Source: Amycolatopsis pretoriensis (lineage in GTDB: Bacteria; Actinomycetota; Actinomycetes; Mycobacteriales; Pseudonocardiaceae). From it: 64,000 nucleotides of DNA. Positions 44,286 to 55,569 of this stretch are shown here, one piece after another. The notes beneath the pieces are model-generated. The model did no database searches and was not told where the DNA came from. It saw nothing but the letters and a program-made list of their open reading frames with translations. How positions within the stretch are numbered: position 1 is the first letter of the stretch; the number at the start of each line of letters is the position of its first letter. A program made the position numbers and the translations under genes. The stretch spans positions 1,054,001 to 1,118,000 of the forward strand of contig NZ_FNUJ01000001.1 in the NCBI RefSeq assembly GCF_900107925.1. Reading direction: 5' to 3'.

Positions 44286-44812
44286 GCCTTCCCGCCTTTC
44301 CCGCGGGCGGACCACGTCCGCTCGCACGCTTCCAGCCAGCGCAGCTCGGCCTGCCACCGCAACGTGATGCCCTCCAGGAGCAGCCCGGCTTCCGAGTCCG
44401 CTTCCTGGGCGAGCGCCTCTTGTTGCGCGTCGGCCAAGCTGCGCATCAGCTCGCGCCGGCGGGCGTCCACCAGGGCCACCGGATCCGCCAGCCCCGACTC
44501 CGCCGCGGCCACCAGCTTCAGGTGGAACTCCGTGACGTCCGCCTTGGGTCCGGCGCCTTCGGCCATCCACGCGACGACCCGCTCCTGCCCGGCCGCGGTC
44601 AGCGCGTACACCTTGCGCCGCGGGCCGCGGACCGGCACGTCCTCGCGCTCCTGGACGACCAAGCCGGCCTTCTCGAGCCGGGCGAGCGTCACGTAGATCT
44701 GCCCCACGTTCAGCGATTCCCCCACCGGTCCGAGCGCCGACACCAGCCGCCGCCGCAGGTCGTAACCGTGCGACGGCTCCTTGGCCAGCAGTGCCAGCAC
44801 CACGTCTTGCAC
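44282..44812 (-). CDS. PadR-family transcriptional regulator
   Basis: The 176-residue protein has the PadR winged HTH (VVLALLAKEPSHGYDLRRRL, GQIYVTLARLEKAGLV, GPRRKVYALTAAGQE) and a helical dimerisation tail. PadR genes commonly sit with ABC exporters and repress them until the exported compound appears. It is the first gene of the operon and overlaps the ATPase gene by 4 nt. A dyad lies 13 nt before its start. Confidence 0.88.
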   Translation of the reverse strand: MQDVVLALLAKEPSHGYDLRRRLVSALGPVGESLNVGQIYVTLARLEKAGLVVQEREDVPVRGPRRKVYALTAAGQERVVAWMAEGAGPKADVTEFHLKLVAAAESGLADPVALVDARRRELMRSLADAQQEALAQEADSEAGLLLEGITLRWQAELRWLEACERTWSARGKGGKA

Positions 44813-44824
44813 GGCTCAATAGAT

Positions 44825-44844
44825 AGCGGTTAGGCAAACCCGCT
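44825..44844. promoter_or_regulatory. Dyad before the PadR-ABC operon
   Basis: AGCGG (44825-44829) and CCGCT (44840-44844) flank a spacer that itself contains GGTT and AAACC, giving an imperfect longer dyad. It is a candidate PadR operator; the match is modest. Confidence 0.35.
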
Positions 44845-44845
44845 G

Positions 44846-45964
44846 TCAAGCAGGCGTCAGCCGCCGGACGAGCGGCAGCAGGCGCGTGCCGAAGTTGCGG
44901 ACCGCCAACCCGCCCCGGGTGGCCGGGATCAGCAGCGCCGCCGCCGTGGAGACGTTGCGCTGCTTGGGTTCCACCAGCTTCCGGTGCGCCGCCTCGTACC
45001 GGCCGAACGCCGCGGCCGCGGCGCCCGGAGTCCGGCCCAGCTCCTCCGCCAGGGTGTACGCGCCGGCCATCGCCAGTGTCGAGCCGTCGCCGAACAACGA
45101 CACGCACGACGCCGCGTCCCCCGCCAGCGCGATCCGCCCGGACGACCATTCGGCCATCCGCACCCGGCTCACCGAGTCCAGGTACAGGTCATCGGCCTCG
45201 CGCACGCGCTCCAGCAGCTCCGGCACGCGCCAGCCGGCGCCGGCGTACGCCTCGGCGAGCATCCGCTTGTGCAGCGCCGCGTCCCGGTGGTCGAACCCCG
45301 GCATGGCGGCGCCGCGGAACATGAAGGCGGCGATCCCGCGGCCGCGCGACGGGTGGACCGCCACCGCCCGGCCCGGCGAGTTGTACATCACCAGCTCGGT
45401 GCGGTCGGCGGGCGGCTCGGCCAGCGGGAGCGTCGCGACGTAGACGCCCATGTGCTCGACGAACGCGTGCTCCGGCCCGAACGCCAGCCGCCGCACGCCC
45501 GAGTGCAGGCCGTCCGCGCCGATCACCAGGTCGAAACGCCGGGGAGCGCCGCGCTCGAACGTGACGTCGACGCCGCCCTCGTCCTGGCTCAGCTCGGTGA
45601 TCGAGTCGTGGAAGACGAACTCCGCGTCCTCGCGCGCGGCTTCGTGCAGGATCGCCGCGAGATCGGTGCGCGGCAGCTCGATGCCGGCGTCGCCACCCAT
45701 CGCGACGCGGCCCGTCCGGCGCCCGGCGTCGTCGACGAACTTCAGCGACGTCACGGCGGTGCTCGCCTCGCGCAGCTTCGCGGTGATGCCCATCCGGTCG
45801 GCGACGCGCGCGGCCGGCCCGCGCACGTCCACGGGGCTGCCGCTGGAGCGCAGCCCGGCGGCGCGTTCGACGACGGTCGGCCGGAAGCCGGCTCGGGCCA
45901 GCCAGTACGCCAGCGTCGGCCCGGCGACACCCGCGCCGGAAATCAGTGCGGTCTGCTCGGTCAT
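44846..45964 (-). CDS. FAD-dependent monooxygenase (aromatic hydroxylase type)
   Basis: The 372-residue group A flavoprotein has the three motifs of the PHBH superfamily: GAGVAGPTLAYWLARAGF (dinucleotide fold), GADGLHSGVRRL (DG motif) and IALAGDAASCVSLFGDGSTLA (GD motif). The substrate is unknown; tetracycline-inactivating-like and secondary-metabolite hydroxylases fall in this group. It is divergent from a TetR gene, with two CTGACC/GGTCAG palindromes between, a usual arrangement for a drug-responsive oxidoreductase. Confidence 0.85.
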   Translation of the reverse strand: MTEQTALISGAGVAGPTLAYWLARAGFRPTVVERAAGLRSSGSPVDVRGPAARVADRMGITAKLREASTAVTSLKFVDDAGRRTGRVAMGGDAGIELPRTDLAAILHEAAREDAEFVFHDSITELSQDEGGVDVTFERGAPRRFDLVIGADGLHSGVRRLAFGPEHAFVEHMGVYVATLPLAEPPADRTELVMYNSPGRAVAVHPSRGRGIAAFMFRGAAMPGFDHRDAALHKRMLAEAYAGAGWRVPELLERVREADDLYLDSVSRVRMAEWSSGRIALAGDAASCVSLFGDGSTLAMAGAYTLAEELGRTPGAAAAAFGRYEAAHRKLVEPKQRNVSTAAALLIPATRGGLAVRNFGTRLLPLVRRLTPA

Positions 45965-45985
45965 GGTGAAACCCCCATCGAAGTC

Positions 45986-46000
45986 CTGACCATCGGTCAG
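45986..46000. promoter_or_regulatory. TetR operator 1 (monooxygenase/TetR divergent promoter)
   Basis: CTGACC-ATC-GGTCAG is a perfect 6-bp inverted repeat, 22 bp before the monooxygenase start. Confidence 0.65.
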
Positions 46001-46016
46001 TTACGACCGTACGCTC

Positions 46017-46031
46017 CTGTCCAACGGTCAG
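46017..46031. promoter_or_regulatory. TetR operator 2 (monooxygenase/TetR divergent promoter)
   Basis: CTGTCC-AAC-GGTCAG repeats operator 1 with one arm mismatch. It begins 31 bp after it (three helical turns) and ends 21 bp before the TetR gene. Confidence 0.6.
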
Positions 46032-46052
46032 GCAAGCCGCTAGGCTCGGGCG

Positions 46053-46748
46053 ATGACCGACGACACCCGCGCCCGGATCCTGCGCGCCGCGCTCGAGGAG
46101 TTCTCCGAGCGCGGCTTCCACGCGGTGTCGGTGCGGGAGCTGGCCGAACGCGTCGGCGTCACGAAAACCGCGGTGCTGTACCACTTCCCGGGCAAGGCCG
46201 ACATCGTGACGGCGCTGGCCGAGCCGCTGCTGGACGACCTCGAAACGGCCATGACCAAGGCCGCCGACGCCGCGGACCCGCGCGCCGCCGCGATCGAGGG
46301 GGTCCTCGACGTGTGGCTGAGCCACCGCTACCTGCTCCGGATGAACCTGCGCGACCTGGGGCTCACCGCGTCGAAGGCGGTGTTCGACCGCTTCCGTGAC
46401 GGCATGCTCAAGGCGAACTACCTGGTGGCGGGCCCGGACGCGGACCTGCCGGGCCGGGTCCGCGCGGCGCAGGCGATCGCGATGCTCAGCGACCCGGTGG
46501 TGCTGTTCGCCGACGCGCCGGCGGACGAACTGCGCGCGGCGGTCCTCGACGGCGTCGACCGGCTGTACGCGGTGGCGGAGCCCGAGGCGAGGCCGCGCGG
46601 CCGCCGCGGCCGGCCGCCGGTGATGAGCCCGGAGACGATCGAAGCGGCCCGCCGCCTCTACGACGCGGGCCACGCCCCGGCCGACATCGCGACGGCGCTC
46701 GGCGTCTCCCGGGCGACGATCTACCGGCACCTGCCGGGCGCGGAATAA
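46053..46748 (+). CDS. TetR-family regulator with an added C-terminal HTH
   Basis: The 231-residue protein starts with a TetR HTH (ARILRAALEEFSERGFHAVS, then VTKTAVLYHFPGKADIV). After the ligand domain it has a basic Arg/Gly-rich linker (RPRGRRGRPP, AT-hook-like) and a second HTH resembling the resolvase C-terminal type (ETIEAARRLYDAGHAPADIA, then VSRATIYRHL). Two DNA-binding units in one TetR protein are uncommon. It probably represses itself and the divergent monooxygenase. Confidence 0.85.
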   Translation: MTDDTRARILRAALEEFSERGFHAVSVRELAERVGVTKTAVLYHFPGKADIVTALAEPLLDDLETAMTKAADAADPRAAAIEGVLDVWLSHRYLLRMNLRDLGLTASKAVFDRFRDGMLKANYLVAGPDADLPGRVRAAQAIAMLSDPVVLFADAPADELRAAVLDGVDRLYAVAEPEARPRGRRGRPPVMSPETIEAARRLYDAGHAPADIATALGVSRATIYRHLPGAE

Positions 46749-46769
46749 TGAGACGCAGATTAGTGAGAC

Positions 46770-47363
46770 TTATTGAGACGTGACCGCGATCGCCGGCAGA
46801 GCCGCAAGCTGGGCCGACGTCAGCTTCGACGCCGCCGCGAACACCGTCTGCTGGTGTTCCTTGATCCGCTCGTCCACCAGCCGGCTCAGCTCGAAAGCCA
46901 GCCGGCCGGTCTGCTTCACCGTGACGTCGTCCACCAGCGGCCGCGCGGCCGACGTGATGACCACCCCCGAAGCCTCACCGGACGAGGATTGTGAGACGCC
47001 GACCGAGTAGGCCTCGCGCGGGTTGACCGGCCCGTCGATCGAGAAGTCGCGGATCCGGCCCAGCAGCGCGTGCCACTCGGCGACCTCGCCCGGCACGCCG
47101 GTGGCCTTGACGTCGTCCACCGTCAGGTGCAGACCGCGGTCCCCGGTGCGGAAGCAGCGGGCGTAGGAGTTGAGCGCGGACACCCAGAGCGCCTCGACGA
47201 GCACCGCGTCGACGCGCGGCCGGGCCAGCTCGGCGACGAGCCGTTCGCAGCACTCGAGGGTGAACTGCAGGTCGTCGAAGAGCGCGACGAGATCGGCCAG
47301 CCCCAGCGCACCCGGGGTCGCGAGCTGCCGGGCGCTGGTGGGGGTCGTCGTGGAAGGGGTCAT
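46770..47363 (-). CDS. Hypothetical protein
   Basis: The 197-residue protein matches no family I recognise. It has a Ser/Thr-rich N terminus (TPSTTTPTSA), then predicted helices (LADLVALFDDLQFTLECCERLVAEL), a charged middle with YARCFRTGDRG and VAEWHALLGRIRDFSIDGP, and a C-terminal SRLVDERIKEHQQ helix. No signal or membrane segment is seen. AGGAG precedes the ATG at 47363 but lies inside a 12-bp stem. It is downstream of and co-directional with lacZ, and converges on the TetR gene. Confidence 0.65.
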   Translation of the reverse strand: MTPSTTTPTSARQLATPGALGLADLVALFDDLQFTLECCERLVAELARPRVDAVLVEALWVSALNSYARCFRTGDRGLHLTVDDVKATGVPGEVAEWHALLGRIRDFSIDGPVNPREAYSVGVSQSSSGEASGVVITSAARPLVDDVTVKQTGRLAFELSRLVDERIKEHQQTVFAAASKLTSAQLAALPAIAVTSQ

Positions 47364-47421
47364 CCGGGACGCTCCTGTCGGCGGTCGAACCTCAACGACA
47401 CCGCATCCGGGAGCGTCCCGG
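47364..47421 (-). other. Stem-loop between lacZ and the hypothetical gene, enclosing its SD
   Basis: CCGGGACGCTCC (47364-47375) and GGAGCGTCCCGG (47410-47421) are perfect 12-bp complements around a 34-nt loop. On the minus-strand transcript the 3' arm contains most of the AGGAG site and ends at the start codon of the hypothetical gene. It could terminate lacZ or mask translation initiation. Confidence 0.5.
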
Positions 47422-47425
47422 GGTC

Positions 47426-50313
<2,888 letters not shown>

Positions 50314-50352
50314 GTCGAAGTGTGCGGACCGCCGGACCGGCGTGTCAAGCGA

Positions 50353-51357
50353 TCAGGCGGATTCCCGCAGGTGGAGCCGGGCGCGGACGACCAGTTCGCC
50401 GGGCTCCAGCGGCGCGGTACCGGTCACGAGCCGCGACGCCTGGTCGACGGCCAGCGCGCCGAGCGCGCGCGTGTCGAGGGCGACGCTGGAGAGCTCCGGG
50501 TCGACGAGGGTGCCCAGGGCGAGCCCGTCGAAGCCGATCACCGCGAGGTCGGCCGGGACGCGCAGGCCGAACCGGCGGGCTTCGCGCAGGGCACCGATGG
50601 CGATCACGTCGTTGAAGGCGAACACCGCGGTGACGTCGGGGTGGGCGGCCAGCAGGCCGGCCAGCGCCGCGCCGCCGCCATCGACGGTCTGGGCGGCAGA
50701 CGCTATCCACCCGGGTGCGATCGCGATGCCGTGCTCGGCGGCGGCCCGCCGGAACCACAGCTGCCGGACGCTGGGTCCGGGACCGTCGTCGTCGAGCATC
50801 GCGATCCGCCGGTGCCCGCGGCCGGCGAGGTGGGCGACGGCCTCGCGGACGCCGTCCTCGCCGTCGATCGAGATGCCGCTGAACCGCGGCAGGCGCGGCT
50901 CGCGGCCGATCAGCACCACCGGGACGCCGGGGGTGAACCGGTCGAGGTCGTCCTCGGACCGGCTGAAGTAGCCGACCACGGCGTCGACCTGGCTGCCGAT
51001 GACCCGCAGGGTCGCGAGCTCCTGCTCGGCGTCGCCGGCGGTGTCGTAGACGACGACGTGCCGGCCGCGCGCCCGGGCGGCCGCCAGCGCCCCGGAGGCG
51101 ACCTCGGTGAAGAAGGGGTTGAGCAGGTCCGGCACGACCAGGCCGATGGTGGTGGTGTCCGGCCGGACCAGGCCGCGGGCGAACCGGCTCGGCCGGTACC
51201 CCAGCTCGCGGGCGGCGTCGAGGACGCGCTGCTTGGTCGAGCCGTCGATCTCGGCCTTGTCGTTCAGCGCGCGCGACACGGTCTGCCGCGACACCCCGGC
51301 CGAGCGGGCGACGTCGTGGATCGTCACCCGCCGGGGTTCCGTGCTGCTCGTGGACAT
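50353..51357 (-). CDS. LacI-family transcriptional regulator
   Basis: The 334-residue protein has the LacI HTH and hinge (VTIHDVARSAGVSRQTVSRALN, about residues 11-60, with RPSRFARGL) and a periplasmic-binding-like effector domain (IGLVVPDLLNPFF, VIGFDGLALG). It lies 80 bp upstream of lacZ on the same strand, with the perfect operator between, so it is the likely galactoside-responsive repressor of that gene. Confidence 0.9.
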   Translation of the reverse strand: MSTSSTEPRRVTIHDVARSAGVSRQTVSRALNDKAEIDGSTKQRVLDAARELGYRPSRFARGLVRPDTTTIGLVVPDLLNPFFTEVASGALAAARARGRHVVVYDTAGDAEQELATLRVIGSQVDAVVGYFSRSEDDLDRFTPGVPVVLIGREPRLPRFSGISIDGEDGVREAVAHLAGRGHRRIAMLDDDGPGPSVRQLWFRRAAAEHGIAIAPGWIASAAQTVDGGGAALAGLLAAHPDVTAVFAFNDVIAIGALREARRFGLRVPADLAVIGFDGLALGTLVDPELSSVALDTRALGALAVDQASRLVTGTAPLEPGELVVRARLHLRESA

Positions 51358-51386
51358 CCGTCGAGTATGCCCGCCGGGGCGGGGCG

Positions 51387-52292
51387 CTAGAAGATCGACC
51401 AGCCGGTCAGCGTGGTGAAACGGTCCAGCGCGGACACGCCCGCCACCGAGTTGCCGCGCGCGTCCAGGCCGGGGCTCCACACGCAGACCGCGCACCGGCC
51501 CGGGACGATCGCCAGGATGCCGCCGCCGACCCCGCTCTTGCCCGGCAGCCCGACCCGGTAGGCGAACTCGCCCGCCGCGTCGTAGGTGCCGCACGTCAGC
51601 ATCACCGCGTTGATCCGCTTCGCCGCGCTCAGGTCCAGCAGCCGCGTGCCGTCGTTGCGGATGCCGTGCCGGGCGAGGAACAGCGCCGAGCGCGCGACGT
51701 CCGCGCAGCTCATCGCGATCGAACACTGCCGGACGTACTGGTCGAGCACCGACGGCACCGGGTGGCGCATGTTGCCGTAGGACGCCATGAAGTAGGAGAG
51801 CGCGCGGTTGCGGTCGGCGTGCCCGGCCTCCGACGCGGCCACTTCCGGGTCGACGTCGATGTCCGGCCGTCCGCTCTCCTCGCGCAGGAAGGCGAGCAGC
51901 GCGCCGGCCGCGTCGCCGTGGCGGGCCAGCTCGTCGGTCACCACGAGCGCGCCCGCGTTGATGAACGGGTTGCGCGGGATGCCGTCCTCGTGTTCCAGCT
52001 GCACCAGCGAGTTGAACGGGTCGCCGGACGGCTCGCGCCCGACCCGCGTCCACACGCTGTCACCGCGGGACAGGACCAGGGCGAGGGTGAACACCTTGGA
52101 CATGCTCTGCACCGAGAACGGCCGCCGCCAGTCACCGGTGCCGTGCAGGGAACCGTCCACTTCGGCCACTGCCATGCCGAACGTGCGCGGCTCGATCCGC
52201 GCCAGGGCGGGGATGTAGTCCGCGACGGCGCCGCGGCCGACCTCGGGCGCGACGTCGCCGGCGATCCGGTCCAGCAGCGCCGCGAGGTCCAC
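51387..52292 (-). CDS. glsA: Glutaminase A
   Basis: The 301-residue serine-dependent glutaminase has the beta-lactamase-like catalytic SxxK in FSVQSMSKVF (about residue 60). Family blocks include RNPFINAGALVV, ALSYFMASYGN, CSIAMSCADVARSA, VGLPGKSGVGGGI, and the C-terminal SALDRFTTLTGWSIF. It hydrolyses L-glutamine to glutamate and ammonia. The GTG at 52292 gives the usual family length of about 300; the longer frame upstream is spurious. It is divergent from an amino-acid permease, which may be functionally linked. Confidence 0.92.
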   Translation of the reverse strand: MDLAALLDRIAGDVAPEVGRGAVADYIPALARIEPRTFGMAVAEVDGSLHGTGDWRRPFSVQSMSKVFTLALVLSRGDSVWTRVGREPSGDPFNSLVQLEHEDGIPRNPFINAGALVVTDELARHGDAAGALLAFLREESGRPDIDVDPEVAASEAGHADRNRALSYFMASYGNMRHPVPSVLDQYVRQCSIAMSCADVARSALFLARHGIRNDGTRLLDLSAAKRINAVMLTCGTYDAAGEFAYRVGLPGKSGVGGGILAIVPGRCAVCVWSPGLDARGNSVAGVSALDRFTTLTGWSIF

Positions 52293-52451
52293 GGCCCGCA
52301 GCTTAGAAGCCGCGCCCGGCGTGCCGAACACCGGCCCTGTCAAATCGAAACTGGTCACCACCAACGAAAGTGGGCGGTGATCTCCGGCACACCTTAAGTC
52401 TTCCTTAGCCTGCTTGGTGACTTGCCGCACAACCTCTAGCGTTTGGCAACC

Positions 52452-53846
52452 ATGGATTCCTCGCTCCTCACCGAAAAAGGTGAAAGCTACTCGAAAGCAC
52501 TGGGCAACCGCCAAGTGCAGATGATCGCCATCGGCGGCGCGATCGGCGTCGGGCTCTTCCTCGGCGCCGGCGGCAAGCTGCACCAGGTCGGCCCGTCGCT
52601 GGTCCTGTCCTACGCGATCTGCGGGGTGGCCGCCTACTTCGTGATGCGCGCGCTCGGCGAGCTCGTCCTGCACGAGCCAAGCTCCGGCAGCTTCGTCACC
52701 TACGCGCGCAAGTTCATCGGCCCGTGGGCCGGGTTCGTGTCGGGCTGGATGTACTGGGTGAACTGGGCGATGACCGGGATCGCGGAGATCACGGCGGTCG
52801 CGATCTACGTCCACAAGTGGCTGCCGGACGTGCCGCAGTGGATCACCGCGCTGATCGCCCTCGGCGTGCTGCTCGCGGTGAACCTGTTGAGCGTCAAGCT
52901 GTTCGGGGAGCTGGAGTTCTGGTTCTCGGTGGTCAAGGTGCTGGCCATCGTCGTCTTCCTGATCACCGCGCTCGGCCTCGTCTTCACCAGCGCGGACATC
53001 GGCGGCACCCCGGCCGGCGTGCACAACCTGACCGACCACAGTGGATTCTTCCCGGCGGGCATCGGCATCGCGCTGATGACGCTGCAGGCGGTCATCTTCG
53101 CCTACTCAGCGATCGAGGTCGTCGGCATCGCGGCCGGGGAGACCAAGGACGCCCGCAAGGTGCTGCCGAAGGCGATCAACGGCGTGGTGTGGCGGATCGG
53201 CGTGTTCTACGTCGGCTCGGTGCTGATGCTGGCGATGCTGCTGCCCTGGCCGTTCTACAACGGCGACGAGAGCCCGTTCGTGACGGTGTTCAGCCGCCTC
53301 GGCATCCCGGGCATCGGCGACGTCATGAACGCCGTCGTGCTGACCGCGGCCCTGTCCAGCGTCAACTCCGGGCTCTACTCGACCGGCCGGATCCTGCGTT
53401 CGCTGGCCGAGAAGGGCGAGGCGCCCTCGTTTGTCAGCCGGATGAGCAGCCGCCACGTGCCCTACGGCGGCATCCTGTTCACCTCGGTCGCCTACCTGCT
53501 CGGCGTGGTGCTGAACTACCTGGTGCCCAAGGACGCCTTCGACATCGCCATCGCGATCGCCTCCCTCGGCGTGATCACGACGTGGGCGACGCTCGTGTTC
53601 TGCCAGCTGCGCCTGCGCCAGGCCGCGCTGCGCGGTGAGCTGGAACGCCCGTCGTACCGGATGCCGTGGGCGCCGTACTCGGGCTGGGCGACGCTGGCGT
53701 TCCTGGTGCTGGTGGTCGTCCTGATGGGCTTCTCCGACGGCGCGGAGAAGATCGCGTTCTACTCGATCCCGGTGCTGGCCGTGGTCCTCGCGGTGGGCTG
53801 GTGGTTCGTGTCGAAGCGGCGCGAACCCGCCGCTCAGCGCAAGTAG
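52452..53846 (+). CDS. APC-family amino-acid permease (asparagine/GABA permease-like)
   Basis: The 464-residue, 12-helix protein has the AAT-family N-terminal pattern GNRQVQMIAIGGAIGVGLFLGAGG (split here), FVMRALGELVLHEP, AYSAIEVVGIAAGET and VLTAALSSVNSGLYSTGRI. Likely substrates are asparagine, GABA or related amino acids. The ATG at 52452 lacks an obvious SD; a TTGGTG and TAGCGT pair with a 17-bp spacer sits just upstream, consistent with a nearly leaderless mRNA. It overlaps the convergent YheO-type gene by 13 nt. Confidence 0.87.
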   Translation: MDSSLLTEKGESYSKALGNRQVQMIAIGGAIGVGLFLGAGGKLHQVGPSLVLSYAICGVAAYFVMRALGELVLHEPSSGSFVTYARKFIGPWAGFVSGWMYWVNWAMTGIAEITAVAIYVHKWLPDVPQWITALIALGVLLAVNLLSVKLFGELEFWFSVVKVLAIVVFLITALGLVFTSADIGGTPAGVHNLTDHSGFFPAGIGIALMTLQAVIFAYSAIEVVGIAAGETKDARKVLPKAINGVVWRIGVFYVGSVLMLAMLLPWPFYNGDESPFVTVFSRLGIPGIGDVMNAVVLTAALSSVNSGLYSTGRILRSLAEKGEAPSFVSRMSSRHVPYGGILFTSVAYLLGVVLNYLVPKDAFDIAIAIASLGVITTWATLVFCQLRLRQAALRGELERPSYRMPWAPYSGWATLAFLVLVVVLMGFSDGAEKIAFYSIPVLAVVLAVGWWFVSKRREPAAQRK

Positions 53847-54451
53847 TTGTAGACGCTGGCCCGGGAGATCCCGAGCAGGTCGGTCAGCGCCGGCACCGCG
53901 TTCTTCAGCTCGAGGAACCCGCGTTCTTTCAGCGTCCGGACGAGGTCCTTCTTCGCGGTCGCCGGCAGGCTGCGCGGGGTGTGGCCGCGTTCGGTCGCGT
54001 AGTCCTCGACCAGGGCGCGCAGCTCGTCGCCGGTGCGGGCCCGCAGCGACTCGGTCAGCGGGGCCGGCTCGTCGGTGCGGGCCAGCCGCGTCAGGGCGCG
54101 GGCCGCGGAACCGAGCAGGGAGACGTCGAGGTTGAGGCACAACGCCGCGACGTACTCCCCGCCCGAGTTGCGGATGCCGATCGACGTGCTCTTCGCCGGC
54201 CGCCCGTCGGGGAAGCGGTTCGGGTAGTTCTGCAGCACGTCCGGGAAAGCGGCGTCGGCGATCCGGGCCAGGCCGAGTTCGGTCGCCGGGTCGCCGACCG
54301 CCCGCCCGGACAGGCCGCCCTCGATCGCGCGCACGGCGTGGGCCGGGTCGCGCAGGTCGTGCAGCACGACCTCGCACAGCCCCGGGAACATCCGGCCCAC
54401 GGCCTGGGCGATCTTCTCGGCCTCGCGCAGCAGCAGCTCGTCCTCGGTCAT
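53834..54451 (-). CDS. YheO/DauR-type regulator (PAS-like plus HTH)
   Basis: The 205-residue protein has an N-terminal PAS-like YheO domain (MFPGLCEVVLHDLRDP, KSTSIGIRNSGGEYVAALCLNLD) and a C-terminal HTH (KKDLVRTLKERGFLELKNAVPALTDLLGISRASVYNYL, given in segments). Relatives include the D-arginine regulator DauR. It overlaps the upstream PLP-enzyme gene by 4 nt (ATGA), so the two form an operon and the regulator probably senses a substrate or product of the enzyme. Confidence 0.83.
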   Translation of the reverse strand: MTEDELLLREAEKIAQAVGRMFPGLCEVVLHDLRDPAHAVRAIEGGLSGRAVGDPATELGLARIADAAFPDVLQNYPNRFPDGRPAKSTSIGIRNSGGEYVAALCLNLDVSLLGSAARALTRLARTDEPAPLTESLRARTGDELRALVEDYATERGHTPRSLPATAKKDLVRTLKERGFLELKNAVPALTDLLGISRASVYNYLR

Positions 54452-55557
54452 CCGATCAGCTCCCGCAGCGCGGCGGGCGCCTTCAGCCCGGACCCGGTGA
54501 GGACGACGACGGTCGTCTCGCCGGGCCGGATGGCGCCGCGTTCGCGGAAGACGTCGACGGCCGCGGCGGCGGTCGCGCTGGTCGGTTCCGCGTAGAGGCC
54601 CAGGGACGCCAGCCTGCGCGCCGCGGCGGCGATGCCGTCCTCCCCGATCGCGACCGTGTCCCCGCCCGACCGGCGGATCGCCGCGACGACCTCCGGGAGG
54701 CGAACCGGCTGCCGGATGGCGGTCCCCTCGGCGACGGTCGGGGCGAACGGCGGCGGCTGCCGGTCGTGGAAGGCGGCGTCGATCGGGGAGCAGTTCTGCG
54801 GCTGGGCGACCAGCAGGCGCGGCCGGCGGGTGATCGACCCGGCGGCGAGCAGCTCCCCGAAGCCCAGGTCGCAGCCCAGCACGATGCTGCCGGCGCCGGC
54901 CACCGTCACGACGGCGTCCGGCGCGCGGAAGCCCAGGTCCTCCCACAGTTCGTACGCCAGCGTCTTGATGCCCTGCAGGAAGAAGGGGTGCCAGTTGTGG
55001 CTGGCGTAGGTGGTGTGCGCGGAGCGGCGGACGGCCTCGGCCGCGGTGTCGTCGCGCGTGCCGGGGACCAGTTCGACGCCGGCGCCGTATGCGCGGGTCT
55101 GCAGGACCTTCGCCGCCGACGTCCCTTCGGGGGCGAGCACGGTGGCCGCGATCCCGGCGGCGGCGCTGTAGGCCGCGACCGACGAGCCGCCGTTGCCGGA
55201 GCTGTCCTCCAGCAGTTCCGTGACCCCGGCGCCGGCGAGCGCCGAGATCATCACGCTGGACCCACGGTCCTTGAAGCTGCCGGTCGGGCTGAACCACTCG
55301 AGCTTGAACCGCAGGTCACCGTCGCCCCACGGCCGCGGGACCAGCGGCGTGCAGCCTTCGCCGAGGGAGACCGGACGCAGGTCACCGGGCAGCGCGGCCC
55401 GGTACCGCCAGAGCGACCGGACGCTCCCATCGACGTCGCCGGGGGTGAGGCCGGGCAGCGGGGCGACGGTCAGGGGCGCGCCGTCGTCCCCGCGCCACCG
55501 CCGCGGGTCGGCCGGGTAGCGCGTCCCCGATCGTTCGTCGGTGTACCAGTGCTCCAC
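54448..55557 (-). CDS. Threonine-synthase-like PLP-dependent enzyme
   Basis: The protein of about 369 residues has a fold-type II PLP domain: SLGEGCTPLVPRPW, the Schiff-base Lys in GSFKDRGSSVMI, the phosphate-binding SSGNGGSSVAAY and a late AEPTSATAAA. It may be a threonine/serine dehydratase or a threonine-synthase paralogue; substrate unknown. I prefer the GTG at 55557 because GGAGG lies exactly 5 nt before it; an ATG at 55569 is also possible. A perfect TATACT hexamer lies about 32 nt upstream of that ATG. Coupling to a DauR-type regulator hints at an amino-acid catabolic role. Confidence 0.8.
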   Translation of the reverse strand: MEHWYTDERSGTRYPADPRRWRGDDGAPLTVAPLPGLTPGDVDGSVRSLWRYRAALPGDLRPVSLGEGCTPLVPRPWGDGDLRFKLEWFSPTGSFKDRGSSVMISALAGAGVTELLEDSSGNGGSSVAAYSAAAGIAATVLAPEGTSAAKVLQTRAYGAGVELVPGTRDDTAAEAVRRSAHTTYASHNWHPFFLQGIKTLAYELWEDLGFRAPDAVVTVAGAGSIVLGCDLGFGELLAAGSITRRPRLLVAQPQNCSPIDAAFHDRQPPPFAPTVAEGTAIRQPVRLPEVVAAIRRSGGDTVAIGEDGIAAAARRLASLGLYAEPTSATAAAAVDVFRERGAIRPGETTVVVLTGSGLKAPAALRELIG

Positions 55558-55569
55558 GACCACCTCCAT

